NCBI GenBank assembly: GCA_030323885.1
Contig: CM059187.1
Location: 123,448,665 to 123,512,664 of the forward strand
Source: Branchipolynoe longqiensis
Taxonomy: Eukaryota; Annelida; Polychaeta; Phyllodocida; Polynoidae
DNA: 64,000 nt
Reading direction: 5' to 3'
Shown: one piece after another, positions 36,007-48,159 of the stretch
Position numbering within the stretch: the first letter of the stretch is position 1
How the letters are laid out: each line of letters opens with the position of its first letter
The notes under the pieces: model-generated
Told to the model about the DNA's origin: nothing
Database searches by the model: none
What the model saw: the letters and a program-made list of their open reading frames with translations, nothing else
Program-made: the position numbers and the translations under genes

Positions 36007-36665
36007 TTTAAAGTTGCATAGTATGATAAAAGCATCAACTTTTTCAAAACCAAAAACACTTATCTAGATTTTAACTTACATATCCAACTTAAAGCGGCAT
36101 AGTCCGATGAAGACATACAATTTTCAAAACAAAAATAATGATTACGATTTTATTCTACACATCTAACTTAGATACTGCTGCGCTTATTAAACATTTGTTG
36201 ACGTATAGAAGGGAATACTAAAGCAATTTAACAGAAACCTAGGGTGTCAGACCCTAGGCATGTTTGTCAAAACTAATTTGACATGTTTGCACTTTAAATA
36301 TCTTTGTAAAATTAGTCGTTTAATGTCAAAGTTACTTCAAACTAAATAAAGTAAGGTAAATTTTAACATTCGACCTAATACATTTTTCTCAGAAAAATGA
36401 GACAAAGTTAAAACCATCGGACTATGCAACTTTAAATACTAGTGCATTTCCTTTTTTTAATTTAGTTAAATTAAGTTTCTGTTGCTAAATAGAAGGGGAT
36501 ATAATAATTGTGCATTTTTATCCGTAAAATATGTCAGAGTTTAGTCATTTTTAAGGGAAAATTACTTCAAAATAAATTAAAGTAGATTATAGCAATGGAC
36601 CTAATATATGTATCTCGGGAAATGACACAAACTCAAAACCATCGGACTATGCAGCTTTAATTTTA
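36007..36665 (-). mobile_element. Cluster of three family B MITE copies
   Basis: 36010-36090 is a left end (AAAGTTGCATAGTATGAT). 36089-36434 is full length (AAAGCGGCATAGTCCGATG to ATCGGACTATGCAACTTTAA). 36440-36662 lacks its left end and closes with CATCGGACTATGCAGCTTTA. Serial or nested insertion in gene B's intron. Confidence 0.75.
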
Positions 36666-37017
36666 AACAGTTAGGGTGTATACAAATTACTCATCTAGGT
36701 GAACTGAAATGAGAATAGACTAGCTTTACTGCATCATGTGAATAACCGATATTATACACAGTCAACGCAGACATCACACACATATATATATAAGCCATTA
36801 TAGTTGCAACGCAGTGCATGGCAGCTTGTGCAGGCCGACACTGTTTGCGTGTCATATCACTTCCGGTAATGAAGACCCTTAGAATACGGCGTAACGTGAA
36901 AGTTGAAATATAAACTGAAATGTCAGCTGTGCCAGGAAGTGTCATGGCCATATAGGAGATATAAAAACGTACTAGTCGTGTAACCTAACGCTATAAGTAG
37001 GCGTGACTGGAGCTGCT

Positions 37018-37080
37018 GATGGGTGGGTGGGGGGGGGGGGTGGAGGGAGGAGGAGGAGGGGTTGGGGCGGGGGGGTCACA
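37018..37080 (+). repeat. G-rich tract
   Basis: (G)12 and GGAGG/GGGG runs immediately before the 75-bp minisatellite. Confidence 0.7.
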
Positions 37081-37085
37081 ATGGG

Positions 37086-40000
37086 ACTGGCTATTGTTTG
37101 CGACTACTATTGGAAGGAAGAGGGTGGCTAATGCAGTATTCTGAACTCTTAGTATTATCGTATTACTTAGAATATGGGTATGGTGAGTTCCACTGGTCCC
37201 TCGGTGAAGACTCGCAGGGTTGGGATAGCTTCATTCTGATTCTGAATAGAGGAAGTTCTACTGGTCCCTCAGTAAGGACTCGCAGGGTTGATTGTTGGGA
37301 TAGCCTCGTTCTGATTCTGAATATGGGGCGTTCACCTGGTCGCTCAGTAAGGACGCGTAGGATTGATTGTTGGGTTAGCCTCATTCTGATACTGAATATG
37401 TGGAGTTCTACTGGTCGCTCAGTAAGAATGTGCAGGGTTGATTGTTGGGTTAGCCTCATTCTGATACTGAATATGGGGAGTTCCACTGGTCCCTCAGTAA
37501 GGACTCAACCGTTTGATTGTTGGGTGAGCCTCCTTCTGATTCTGAATATGGGGAGTTCCACTGGTCCCTCAGTAATACCCCTGTCACACTACGACGTAAC
37601 GAGCTAACGTAAGCCTGACGTGCTCACATTTGGTCATTACGTTGTCGTACGTTGAGTTACGTTATTATGACGTCATAATGACGTTAGACTGACGTCGAGC
37701 TACGTCATGTTACATCATGTTACGTCGGCGCGCGTCAATGTTTTGAACCTGTTCAAAACTTTCGAGGTGATGCGAACGTAAGGGTTTACGTTCGCCGTAC
37801 GTTCTGTACACGTTCGCCGAACGTCAATGACGTTAAACGGACGTTAGTCTAACGTTCCTCACTACGTTCCACTCGTTGACCCACATTAAAGCAAGTGGAA
37901 ACGTCCAATCAGCATAATGGGAAAGTCAGGAGAACGTCAGGAGAACGTCAGGAGAACGTCAGGAGAACGTACGTTCAGCGTTTCGCCAACGTTTAATGAC
38001 GTAAGTAACGTAAGGTAACGTAAGGTAACGTAAAGCAACGTAGTTCTGGCGATGGAATAACGTTCATAACGTTCCGTCAGCATCATTACGTTGACCTCTC
38101 TCGTTGAATGACGGTATCACTATGCTTTACCAACGTTACGCTCTCGTCCACTATGCTACATCCACGTTCAACTTGTGCCCAAATTTGCATATTACGCCGA
38201 GAAGTTCAACGTTCTTCACGTTCTCCCTACGTTGACGTCGTTACGTCGTAGTGTGACAGCCCCATAAGGACTCAACCGTTTGATCGTTGGGTGAGCCTCC
38301 TTCTGATTCTGAATATGGGGAGTTCCACTAATCGCTCAGTTCTATTGTTTGCGACTACTATTGGAAGGAAGAGGGTGGCTGATGCAGTATTCTGAACTCT
38401 TAGTATTATCGTACTACTTAGAATATGGGTATTGTGAGTTCCACTGGTCCCTCAGTGAAGACTCGCAGAGTTGATTGTTGGGATAGACTCATTCTGATTC
38501 TGAATATGGGGAGTTCCACTGGTCGCTCAGTAAGGATGTGCAGGGTTAAGTGTTGGGTTAGCCTCCTTCTGATACTGAATATGGGGGGTTCTACTGGTCG
38601 CTCAGTAAGAATGTGCAGGGTTGATTGTTGGGTTAGCCTCATTCTGATACTAAATATGTGGAGTTCTACTGGTCGCTCAGTAAGGACATGCAGGGTTGAT
38701 TGCTGGGTTAGCCTCATTCTGATACTGAATATGGGGAGTTCCACTGGTCGCTCAGTAAGGACGTGCAGGGTTGATTGTTGGGTTAGCCTCATTCTGATTC
38801 TGAATATGGGGATTTCCACTGGTCGCTCAGTAAGGACGTGCAGGGTTAAGTGTTGGGTTAGCCTCCTTCTGATACTGAATATGGGGGGTTCTACTGGTCG
38901 CTCAGTAAGGACATGCAGGGTTGATTGTTGGGTTAGCCTCATTCTGATACTGAATATGTGGAGTTCTACTGGTCGCTCAGTAAGGACATGCAGGGTTGAT
39001 TGCTGGGTTAGCCTCATTCTGATACTGAATATGGGGAGTTCCACTGGTCGCTCAGTAAGGACGTGCAGGGTTAATTGTTGGCTGAGTCTCATTCTGATTC
39101 TGAATATGGGGATTTCCACTGGTTGCTCAGTAAGGACGCACAGGGTTGATTGTTTGGTTAGCCTCATTCTGATACTGAATATGGGGAGTTCCACTGGTCC
39201 CTCAGTAAGGACTCAACAGTTTGATTGTTGGGATAGCCTCCTTCTGATTTTGAATATTGGGAGTTCACTGGTCCCTCAGTAATGAATCGCAGGGTTGATT
39301 GTTGGGTTAGCCTCATTCTGATACTGAATATGGGGAGTTCTACTGGTTGCTCAGTAAGGACTCAACAGTTTGATTGTTGGGATAGCCTCCTTCTGATTTT
39401 GAATATGGGGAGTTCACTGATCCCTCAGTAAGGAATCGCAGGGTTAATTGTTGGCTGAGTCTCGTTCTGATTCTGAATATTGGGAGTTCCACTGGTCGCT
39501 CAGTAAGGACGTGCAGGGTTGATTGTTGGGTTAGCCTCATTCTGATTCTGAATATGGGGATTTCCACTGGTCCCTCAGTAAGGACTCAACAGTTTGATTG
39601 TTGGGATAGCCTCCTTCTGATTTTGAATATTGGGAGTTCACTGGTCCCTCAGTAATGAATCGCAGGGTTGATTGTTGGGGTAGCCTCATTCTGATACTGA
39701 ATATGGGGAGTTCTACTGGTCCCTCAGTAAGGACTCAACAGTTTGATTGTTGGGATAGCCTCCTTCTGATTTTGAATATTGGGAGTTCACTGGTCCCTCA
39801 GTAAGGAATCGCAGGGTTGATTGTTGGGTTAGCCTCATTCTGATACTGTATATGGGGAGTTCTACTGGATGCTCAGTAAGGACTCAACAGTTTGATTGTT
39901 GGGATAGCCTCCTTCTGATTTTGAATATGGGGAGTTCACTGGTCCCTCAATAAGGAATCGCAGAGTTGATTGTTGGCTGAGTCTCGTTCTGATTCTGAAT

Positions 40001-40300
40001 ATGGGGAGTTCCACTGGTCCCTCAGTAAGGAATCGCGGGGTTGATTGTTGGGATAGCCGCATTCTGATACTGAATATGGGGAGTTCTACTGGTCGCTCAG
40101 TAAGGACTCAACAGTTTGATTGTTGGGATAGCCTCGTTCTGATTTTGAATATGGGTAGTTCCACTGGTAAGGACTCACAGGGTTGTTTTGGGATAGCCTC
40201 GTTCTGATACTGAATATGGGGAGTTCACTTGTTCCTCAGAAAGGACTCACAGGGTTGAATGTTGGCTTAGCCTCGTTCTGATTCTGAATATGGGGCCCTA
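37086..40300 (+). repeat. 75-bp minisatellite, about 3.2 kb with a nested element
   Basis: Head-to-tail units of about 75 bp: GGTCGCTCAGTAAGGACGTG, then CAGGGTTGATTGTTGGGTTA, GCCTCATTCTGATACTGAAT and ATGGGGAGTTCCACT. A 130-bp leader (GCGACTACTATTGGAAGGAA...) occurs at about 37095-37220 and again at about 38348-38470, so leader plus first repeats were duplicated. The length is divisible by three, which leaves both strands open for over 250 codons. In the CRD-CRD intron of gene B. Confidence 0.92.
37576..38264. mobile_element. PIF/Harbinger-like non-autonomous element 2 (689 bp)
   Basis: TIR core CTGTCACACTACGACGTAAC at the left and its inverse GTTACGTCGTAGTGTGACAG at the right, with TAA duplications at 37573-37575 and 38265-38267. 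Excising the element with one TAA restores the minisatellite sequence CTCAGTAAGGACTCAACC. The interior is saturated with ACGTT, AACGT and ACGTCA. No transposase. Confidence 0.88.
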
Positions 40301-41055
40301 TCAATCGCTATATAGTGTCCCTACCAGTCCAATCCTTCGTTATAGAACCTACGCTTTGAACTCATTTTAGACCTACAATCATATGCCTCCCGATAACCAA
40401 ACTTGGTAAGTTTATTGCTGAGGGACTACAGACATTCGCTTTGCATTCAACTAAATACTATGCCATATTAATTACAATTTACAAACTAAAGTCAAACCTA
40501 GGGGTGTGGGGGGAGGGGCACACCAAAATTGTATTCGAATGAGTTTTGTAATTCACCTAGAATACAACCTTTCCCTATTAGTACGAATTCAGTTTTCATG
40601 AAAAATTGAACAAAATAAGGTTAACCTATTTTAACACGCTCTCATTGAATAATAAGCGCTTTCACTTTACGGGGGAAAAAACCTCCACCAGCTGCATTGA
40701 TCTCAAAGAACATATTGCCTTCTCTATTCTATTGACCCAACTCAAGTTGCACGTGCCAATTAATCAACATTCTTACGGTTTAATAACAAATATGACCCTT
40801 ATTTTACCCCGCTCCCCACCCCTGTCCCCACCTCACCTCTCACCCCCACACCACCCCCCACACACACTGACGGGCCCGCCGCCACATCCCTTTCAATATT
40901 CCACCGGCAATATGCTTCATACACAATGGCCCGCTTCAATCAGTGACAGCAGGGACAGGCCTGTCGATGACATTGTCATAAACCACCGACTGACCCCTGT
41001 TGACCTAGATAACACCCCCGAGCCCTTGTTTGGGCTCAAAAGACCCTAGTATGTG
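40301..41055. other. Intron, nothing recognised
   Basis: Non-coding intron sequence with a C-rich stretch at about 40808-40862. No element recognised. Confidence 0.4.
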
Positions 41056-41059
41056 TGTG

Positions 41060-41125
41060 CATATTATATATATATATATATATATAGTTATATATAGTTA
41101 TATATATATGTGTGTGTGTGTTTGC
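41060..41125. repeat. (TA)n(TG)n microsatellite
   Basis: TATATATATA, TAGTTATATA and (TG)n run. Confidence 0.8.
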
Positions 41126-41264
41126 TACAGTTCAAGGACAACACAATATGGCGTGGGTTGAGAAAGATATTGAAAGATGGCATTGGCAACAGGTTAAATG
41201 TTCCTTAAGTAAAATGATGTTTCGATACTGTCGGCAACAACACCTCATTCTGCAGCATGACCTT

Positions 41265-41670
41265 GTAGAGCATTTCCACCGCCAACCTGTCATCTGACGG
41301 ACAGCAATGTCAGTTGGCAGCTCACTGTGTAGCATGCTCTGTGGAAAATGTCTAATGCTAATAGACGCTTTCCACAACCAAACCGCCCTCTGATGGCAGT
41401 TACCAGAACTAATGTGGATAGCACCTCACTCTTGAGCATGCTCAGTGCAAAAGGTCTCATAGAGAATTTCCACAACCAACCTGCCCCCTGATGGCAGAGG
41501 CTAAACTAAAGATGCCAGATGTATGAGCTTGTTGCCATCATGGATAGCATGCTCAGTGCAAAAGGTAAATATATAGAGGATTTCTACAACCAAACCATCC
41601 TCGGATGACAGTGTCTATAACTAATGCTACAGGGTGTGCGGGTTCACTGCGCATGCTCCATAGACAACAA
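41265..41670. repeat. Degenerate tandem repeat of about 110 bp
   Basis: Three to four divergent units, each with TTTCCACAACCAACCTGCC, CTGATGGCAG and AGCATGCTCAGTGCAAAAGG. Two units read GCCCYCTGATGGCAG, loosely CTCF-like on the - strand. Confidence 0.6.
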
Positions 41671-42027
41671 GTTTGTTTGTTTGTTGTTGTTTTACGTTCT
41701 AGCAACATTTAATGTCATATCAGGTCGAGTACTGACTTGTGACAGTGCGCACCCATGGGGACTTTATAGTGCTGATCCATTGGGAGACCAGGCTACCAGC
41801 ACCATAACCTTGTATCCCAATCAGTCACATTATCCTGTCACTGGGCCAACCAGTCCTTGGCCTATCCTAATAATGCCGAGCGCCTGGCTAGGAAGCGACA
41901 AGTATCAGTTTTTAAGTCATTGGTTTGACTCGAACAGGGTTCGAACCCACGAACCCATGGGTTCGGATACCCCGATCTCCCAAAACAGGAGACGGACGCT
42001 CAACTCATTCGACCATCCCGTCTGGTC
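41668..42027 (-). repeat. tRNA-headed SINE, family 1 (nearly full length)
   Basis: Starts (TTTG)n TTGTTGTTTTACGTTCTAGC and ends in the complete inverted tRNA-like head GGGTTCGAACCCACG...CTCATTCGACCATCCCGTCTGG. It ends 50 bp from the CRD exon at 42078-42290, on the donor side. Confidence 0.88.
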
Positions 42028-42077
42028 CTATAGACGACAACAACAATGGCATTTTTTTTTAAAAGGTCTATTCTTAC

Positions 42078-42290
42078 CAAACATGGTGGGCGAGCTTCGG
42101 GCGATGAGGTATTCAGCCTTGCAGAGGTCATTCTCGAGCACGTCACACTCCTGACGACACATGTGACGTGCGCGTGGGGTGGCCGACGTGTCGTCACACA
42201 GCGGGAAGGAGTAGAAGCACAGTGACTGGATAGCGAACTCCCCGCAGCGCTGCGACAGGTCACTCGAGGTGGCCACCACGGTGAAGGCAG
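42078..42290 (-). CDS. ROR: ROR gene B, CRD exon 2
   Basis: Acceptor TCCCTTGCAG before CTGCCTTC, donor TTTG|GTAAGA; 213 bp, phase 1 at both ends. Encodes FTVVATSSDLSQRCGEFAIQ, SLCFYSFPLCDD, RHMCRQECDVLENDLCKAEY and LIARSSPTMF, the core of the Frizzled-like cysteine-rich domain with six of ten conserved Cys. It matches the ROR pattern (SSxLSxxCxxFAIxSLC, then CDxT, CRxEC, LEN, LC). In the ROR family this domain binds Wnt5a-class ligands. Confidence 0.95.
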
Positions 42291-42639
42291 CTGCAAGGGA
42301 CGCGATGGGAAAGCGGGACAGTCTGATTAGTAAAGTCTTATTTAAAAGTTTTTAAAAAAAGAACAAAATTGTTTTTTTTGTTGGTTTTGTCTCATTATTC
42401 ATGCGAGTGATAGGTCACGTGATCGTGAATGCAGCTGCAAAGGAAGAGGATGAGTAGTTAGCTACACAAAAACTGAAAGTGATAAAAAAGAAGGGGAGTC
42501 ACAAGACTATTACTGTCTAGCGGCAAAAACAAGTCATTAGACTTAACCGTTATGGGCAGCATAAATACACCCATCACAAAAACAAAAAAAACACGAAAAA
42601 ATGTAAATTAGTGTTAGCGTCATGATTCTTGTAGGTGGT

Positions 42640-42658
42640 AAATGTATATATGTATTTA

Positions 42659-42691
<33 letters not shown>

Positions 42692-43125
42692 CATGGTCTT
42701 TTCATCATACAGGTTGCAGGACAGACTTAATGCAGATTGATAGCAAACTAGACTCAGCCAGTTCAAGCCTATATTCAATCACTTCAATGCTTTGTCTAGT
42801 TTGATATCAATTCGCAATAGGTGCGTCCTGGAAACCTCATGGTCTTTTAACCATAAAGGTTGCAGGATAGACTTATTAATCTAGACTCAGCCACTTCACG
42901 GCTTTGTATAGTTTTATATCAATCCGTGATGAGTGCGCCCGGGAACCTTATTTATAAATATAAATATATCTTGTTGTTTTCACCGTAAAGCTTTCATGAC
43001 ACATCTATCGCAGATTGGTATCAAACTAGACTCAACCACTTCATGGATTTGTCTACTTTGATATCAATCTGTGATACAGATAGGTGCAGCCTGCAATGTT
43101 AATGGTGTAAAGACCATGATATATA
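42640..43125. repeat. (TA)n plus about 140-bp tandem repeat
   Basis: After a TATATA run (42645-42691), three degenerate units carry GGTCTTTTCATCATACAGGTTGCAGGA-like sequence, GCAAACTAGACTCAGCCA and TTTGTCTAGTTTGATATCAAT; the last two segments are partly inverse of each other, so each unit can fold. Confidence 0.6.
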
Positions 43126-43544
43126 TGTGTGTATATACATGTGTACGTACCACCTGCAGGAATCCTGAAATGTAATTTACATTTACATTCGATTTTGTTC
43201 ACAACATATCTTAGTCCTGAAACATCAACAATGAAAAGTCAATATTACTTACCATAATATTGTCCTCGTAAAATTAGAATGCCGAATTTATTTAAATATA
43301 TTTGGACTGACTATTAAACTGGAAACGATGTAGGAATTATGTCCTTCTCCATTTCTGAACTCAATTGACATTAGAAAAATGTCAGCTAACTTTTGAAATA
43401 GCACTTAACCACGCATTATCATAGAAGCATTTGGTAATAAAAGCACAAATAATACCATTTATTTTATAGACAGGCCAACTGTTTGATTTCTGTCGGCTGT
43501 AGCATGTATTTGCCAATATAATATGAAGTTATTTGTTATTGTCT

Positions 43545-43725
43545 ATTGATGTTTTGTATCCTAGCAACGTATACGGTCATATTAGGATGGGCACCGAATT
43601 GTGACAGTTTGCACTCATGACGACTTTATAGTGCTGCCCCAGTGGGAGACCAGGCCGCCGACACCAAGGCCCTATTTCTCACTCAGTCTCATTATCCTGA
43701 TACTGAGATAACCAGTTGTAAAGGT
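43545..43725 (-). repeat. tRNA-headed SINE, family 1 fragment
   Basis: TTTTGTATCCTAGCAACGTA, AGGATGGGCACCGAATTGTG, CCCCAGTGGGAGACCAGGCC, to CTGATACTGAGATAACCAG. Confidence 0.8.
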
Positions 43726-45404
43726 GAGTACAGCTATTGGTAGCTGTGTTTATTATTGTGATGTCATGGTAAGATATTTCCATTTATGACAGATGGAGGA
43801 GAGGGACTGGGTGAGATGGAGAAACGAAGAGTGGGAGAAGAAGTGGGAGAGGGGGAGAGGAGACTGAGAAGGAGAGGGACTAGTAAGAGGGGTGACGATG
43901 GAGAGAAGGAGATAGGTTGACAGGGGGGGGGGGGGTATTCAGGTGGAAAAGACCAAAAAAACCTGCAGAGAATGCGGAGAGAAATAGGTTTGTTAATGAT
44001 ATATATGTTACATTTATATTTGAAGATTTTTTTTTGGAGGCTGTATTTATACTGTCCAGAGCATATCAGCCCGGGTATTCAGGCTTGTTTTCAATGCTGG
44101 CCAAGATGTATTCTTTAGTTGTATTATTTGCTCAACTATGTAATAAGAAAGTTCAGTTTCGGCATAGGTCAATGTCAAATAGCACATTACAAATAACATG
44201 TATGGCATTCACTGCACAATCTGATGTGGCCAGATGTACAGATTTAGGATTAGGAGTTACACTGTTATATATTTTTACATAAAGCAATAGGATATGACTG
44301 GTTGTTTCAACAAAAGAATTTAATGTGAAAAGCAAAATTGACTACCTGGCAATATTCGACCATAAAGAATTATGTGTTGGTATTCAATATATAACTATAT
44401 AAATATGTGTAGGCCCCACCACATCCAGCCATCAACCACAAAGGAAATCCATGCATTTTAATTATCACCAGCTTTAACAAAATAAATATTAAAAGAAAAC
44501 GTTCTTTACAAAAAAAATCTTACTTCGAGATATAAATATAATTAATATCACAGCTGGATTTCACACAAACCCGGCTGAAGTCAAATGCAATTTCGGTTAA
44601 TATTTCATTTCAAACAGTAGCTTGAAGTATTGTTTATCTTCTACTCCCGTCTCCAAAGTGGATTATCTGCACCGGTCATTCACCTCTTTGTTCTCGGGCC
44701 CCACTCAGGGCAGTTAATTTGTCGCTAGGCTGGTGTTTTTTTGTGTGTGTTTGTGTAATATTTCCTAGCCTCGCCTGACATCTGGGTCGGACAGACCTTG
44801 TGTGCCGGGGTGGCAATGCCCGCCCACTAACCCGCTATTGTCATTCAACAGGGGGCGTGGCCCGCCCGGCTGTCCGTCATAGCCGCTGACAATACTGGCC
44901 ACGCCCCCTGACACCGCCAGACTTAGATCGCTGTCAAAAGCGCGGGAAAGTAAGGAGCGTTCGACGAAGCAGACGACAATCACGCGAGCGCCACGCTGCG
45001 GAGCGCGTAATTTGTTATCAATTAACCAATCGCGCTGCTTTTATCTTGCTCGATAAGCGATCTAATCCCCGCTTTGTATACACACACAAACAAACAAAAA
45101 CCCTCTTCAAATAAGCCCGTGTCACCGAATAAATTAAAACTAATATTCTTTTTAGAAAATAAAGGCATGGCGCGTGGGCAAATGTGTGGATGCTTGCCGT
45201 AACGGTCAGTTTTGTTCGGATGTAAATGACCTTTGAGAGTGTCCAGTGATGTGAGAGCATAGGGCATATGGCGGCGGGATTCGCTTTTGAAAGAAGCAGC
45301 TCACCAATCATGACCATCAAAATATAGGTCAGTGTAAGGCCTGATGCACATGACGTCACTTTATTGTGAGCAACCTCAGCAAATAACTGTTTCACATTAT
45401 ATCA
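43726..45404. other. Intron, nothing recognised
   Basis: Includes a purine-rich stretch at 43790-43935 and a GC-richer part at 44640-45060. No exon with splice borders in gene B's frame and no repeat family recognised. Confidence 0.4.
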
Positions 45405-45695
45405 TAAAGCTGTATAGTCCGATGAAACTATGACATTTTCAAAACCATAACAATTATCTAGATTTAATTATACATATCTAACTTGTGAAACATTTGTTGC
45501 CACATGGAACGAAATACCGAGGAAAATTAATAGAGGATGTTACTGCATTAGCCTATGGCGTCAAAATGCTGGAATGCTTGCCAACATTAATGTAGCATGT
45601 CTGCACTTCAAATATCTCCAAAGTCAGCCGTTTAAAATTCAAGTTACGTCAAACTAAAGTAAGGTAGGTTATAGCGATCAACCTAATAATCAGGG
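45405..45695 (-). mobile_element. TIR element family B, truncated
   Basis: AAAGCTGTATAGTCCGATGA to ...GATCAACCTAATAATCAGG; one end is lost. Confidence 0.75.
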
Positions 45696-45794
45696 ATGAA
45701 AGTGGTCTACGGGAAGAAAAGTGGAAATGCCGATATTCTCCCATATGCTTAGCATTGTCAGGGAATCGCAGAAAATTTCTGGAAGTGGGGTTAC

Positions 45795-45958
45795 ATATAT
45801 ATTGATATACGTTGATAGTGCTGCGCCATTTGAAGCATGTATTAGTAGTATATGCTGATAGTGCTGCGGCATTTGGAGTATTTAATACTAGTATACACTG
45901 ATAGAGCTGAGGCGTCTGCACCACATATTAGTATACGCTGATGGTGCTGCGGCATTGA
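45795..45958. repeat. About 52-bp tandem repeat
   Basis: Three to four units with TATACGCTGATAGTGCTGCG GCATTTG variants. Confidence 0.65.
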
Positions 45959-46129
45959 AAAATCCTGGAAATCCGCGAAATCGCAGAGATCGTTCATCCT
46001 TGAATAATGTTATCTCAGAAAGAGGACCGCGCACAGTCCATCTCGGATATATACTATTATTTTATCCTATATTGTGTCTTAGTTGTCTAGTCTTTTACAT
46101 GGTACCACCTGTGAGCGGTCAACCGCCAC

Positions 46130-46560
46130 ATCATCATCATCATCATGCTGTCGGTCGCGATGCGACAAAGACTGCTTTCATTACTTGACTGCCGCTCTCC
46201 GCTTTGTGCGGTTGTACATTTCATGAAAGCTGCCTGCAAAAGTGTTGAAGTGCTGCTGGCTTTTGCAAGTTACCAGTGGCACTCTCTCGGGGAGCAAATA
46301 GAGGTTTCCACACGGGCAAGACATGTCAAGACAGTCGCAAAACTATTTGTCCCTGCAGTGGCAGGTCGGGAGTGTTGGGAGTGTTCCATACATCAACCGC
46401 CCTTATGCTGCCACAGTGACATGGTTTTCTGTTTAGGGTTTGCTCCCTTAGCCTTCGGTTCTGTCAAGGACCTGTACCACAAGGCAGTGGTTTACAACTC
46501 TGCAAGGCAGGGGCGTCAAACTCCCCTGAGGTATTGCTATACCTGCTATACCGCCACATA
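46130..46560 (-). mobile_element. LINE remnant, inverted; empty-site copy
   Basis: Begins with CATCATCATCATCATGCTGTCGG (inverse of the LINE tail at 17150), then AAAGACTGCTTTCATTA, then jumps to sequence equal to the inverse of 16515-15265. The part matching 16513-17085, the RT C terminus, is deleted. At 46440-46450 it reads TTTGCTCCCTTAGCC without the two insertions found at 15358-16295. Confidence 0.8.
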
Positions 46561-46565
46561 CCACC

Positions 46566-46975
46566 GTTAATAAGGATCAACACTTACATTGTCCATGTTA
46601 GTGTGTCATACCGCTTCACCATTCCCTCTCTGATATCATTGACATATACAGAACTCCATCCAGTCGCGAACATGATAGTCACGTTAATAAGGATCAACAC
46701 TTACATTGTCCATGTTAGTGTGTCATACCGCTTCACCATTCCTTCTCTGATATCATCGACATATACAGAACTCCATCCAGTCGCGAACATGATAGTCACG
46801 TTAATAAGGATCAACACTTACATTGTCCATGTTAGTGTGTCATACCCCTTCACCGTTCCTTCTCTGATATCATCGACATATACAGAACTACGTCCAATAG
46901 CGAACATGACAGTCACATCAGTAAGGATCAAAATTTACACACGTCCATGTCAGGGTTCAGTGCACAAGGTAATAA
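46566..46975. repeat. 117-bp minisatellite
   Basis: Units start at 46566, 46683 and 46800 (GTTAATAAGGATCAACACTT) with a decayed fourth. The 39-codon period explains a 150-codon open frame; no protein feature. Confidence 0.88.
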
Positions 46976-47580
46976 TACATGGCTGACTGCATGCGGGTTC
47001 TTTAGCTGGCTCCTTATTGTGCTCAACGCCCCCAAGCTTTACGAGCGCATGCGCGACTTAACCAGGCCCAATTGCCTGTATAATGGCGGGGGCCTCACTG
47101 TATTTACCCATTATGGACCTATTTGAAATCATTCAGCCCTCCCATGACGTCTACCGTGTGTATTTCTACACACTTGTGTCATCTCATGTATATTTGGGTG
47201 AAGCTTTATGTGTGTGGGCAACTTGTACTGATATTTCAATATGCACTATATATAATTGAAAGGTGCAACGATGATATACATGTCCCGTCCTGATATGACT
47301 TTAGATGTTGCCAGGATGTAAAACTCCAACAATCAACCAATGATATACACATGTAGGTATGTGTAGAAGGTCCGAGTTGATGGGAGGAGTGATTTCACAT
47401 GGGTAGAAACCGATGAGTTAAGCCTATTTGAAAGCACTCTGCCGCCAAGGACTATTATGATGTCTGTATGGAGAACCGCTGTCTTATGCACATATTATGG
47501 TTTTTTATTAATCAATATTAAACTATATCTTAGTCAATGCATAGGTTAATATAGTGTACTTGGCGAATAGAAGGTATATA
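46976..47580. repeat. Intron with a SINE family 1 tail fragment
   Basis: 47280-47340 is GTCCCGTCCTGATATGACTTTAGATGTTGCCAGGATGTAAAACTCC, the + strand 3' end of SINE family 1. The rest is unrecognised. Confidence 0.5.
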
Positions 47581-47589
47581 TGTGTCGTT

Positions 47590-48080
47590 GGGGGGGTGAT
47601 GAAAATGGGAAATATTTTGCCTAGAGCGGGATTCGAACCCACACCTCTTTGCATTCCGGACCAGTGTGCAAACCATTACACCACGTAGGCTCCCTGATAT
47701 CACCACACTACCCATGCCTATCTGTCTATGTGGTTACTTGCCTGAGAGGTCAGTGCATACTACTACACTCGTCCCCCTGGAATTGTAAGTATTTTAATGC
47801 TTGCAATTACATACATACAGGCAATGCACTAACACAGGCTAGGTTCAACAACCATACATCACGTAGCTTGTACAGGATCATGGTCACAGCAACCAGTGTC
47901 GTGGGGGTGATAAAAATGGGAAATATTGTGCCTAGAGCAGGACTCGAACCCACATCTGTTTGCAGGTCAGTGTGCTAACCATTACCCCACCTAGGCTCCC
48001 TGATATCACCACACTACCCACGCCTATCTGTCTATGTGGTTACTTGCCTGAGAGGTCAGTGCAGACTACTACATATGTAT
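47590..48080 (-). repeat. Two copies of a third tRNA-headed SINE
   Basis: At about 47590-47765 and 47905-48080. On the - strand: GAGCCTACGTGGTGTAATGG (A-box-like), then GTGGGTTCGAATCCCGC (B-box-like), GCCTAGAGCGG side inward. Both copies include CCTGATATCACCACACTACCC and TGTGGTTACTTGCCTGAGAG and lie 315 bp apart in the same orientation. Confidence 0.75.
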
Positions 48081-48159
48081 CAAAGTATTACGTATACAAT
48101 ACTGTTGCTATATTGTAGACACTCAATGGGCATCCCAGTTGTGCGAGTTGTTGTCGATT

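Noticed and set aside
38418..39282. Long frames on both strands as a possible repeat protein
   Set aside because: Both strands are open because the unit is 75 bp; neighbouring units are frameshifted, and there is no start or splice context.
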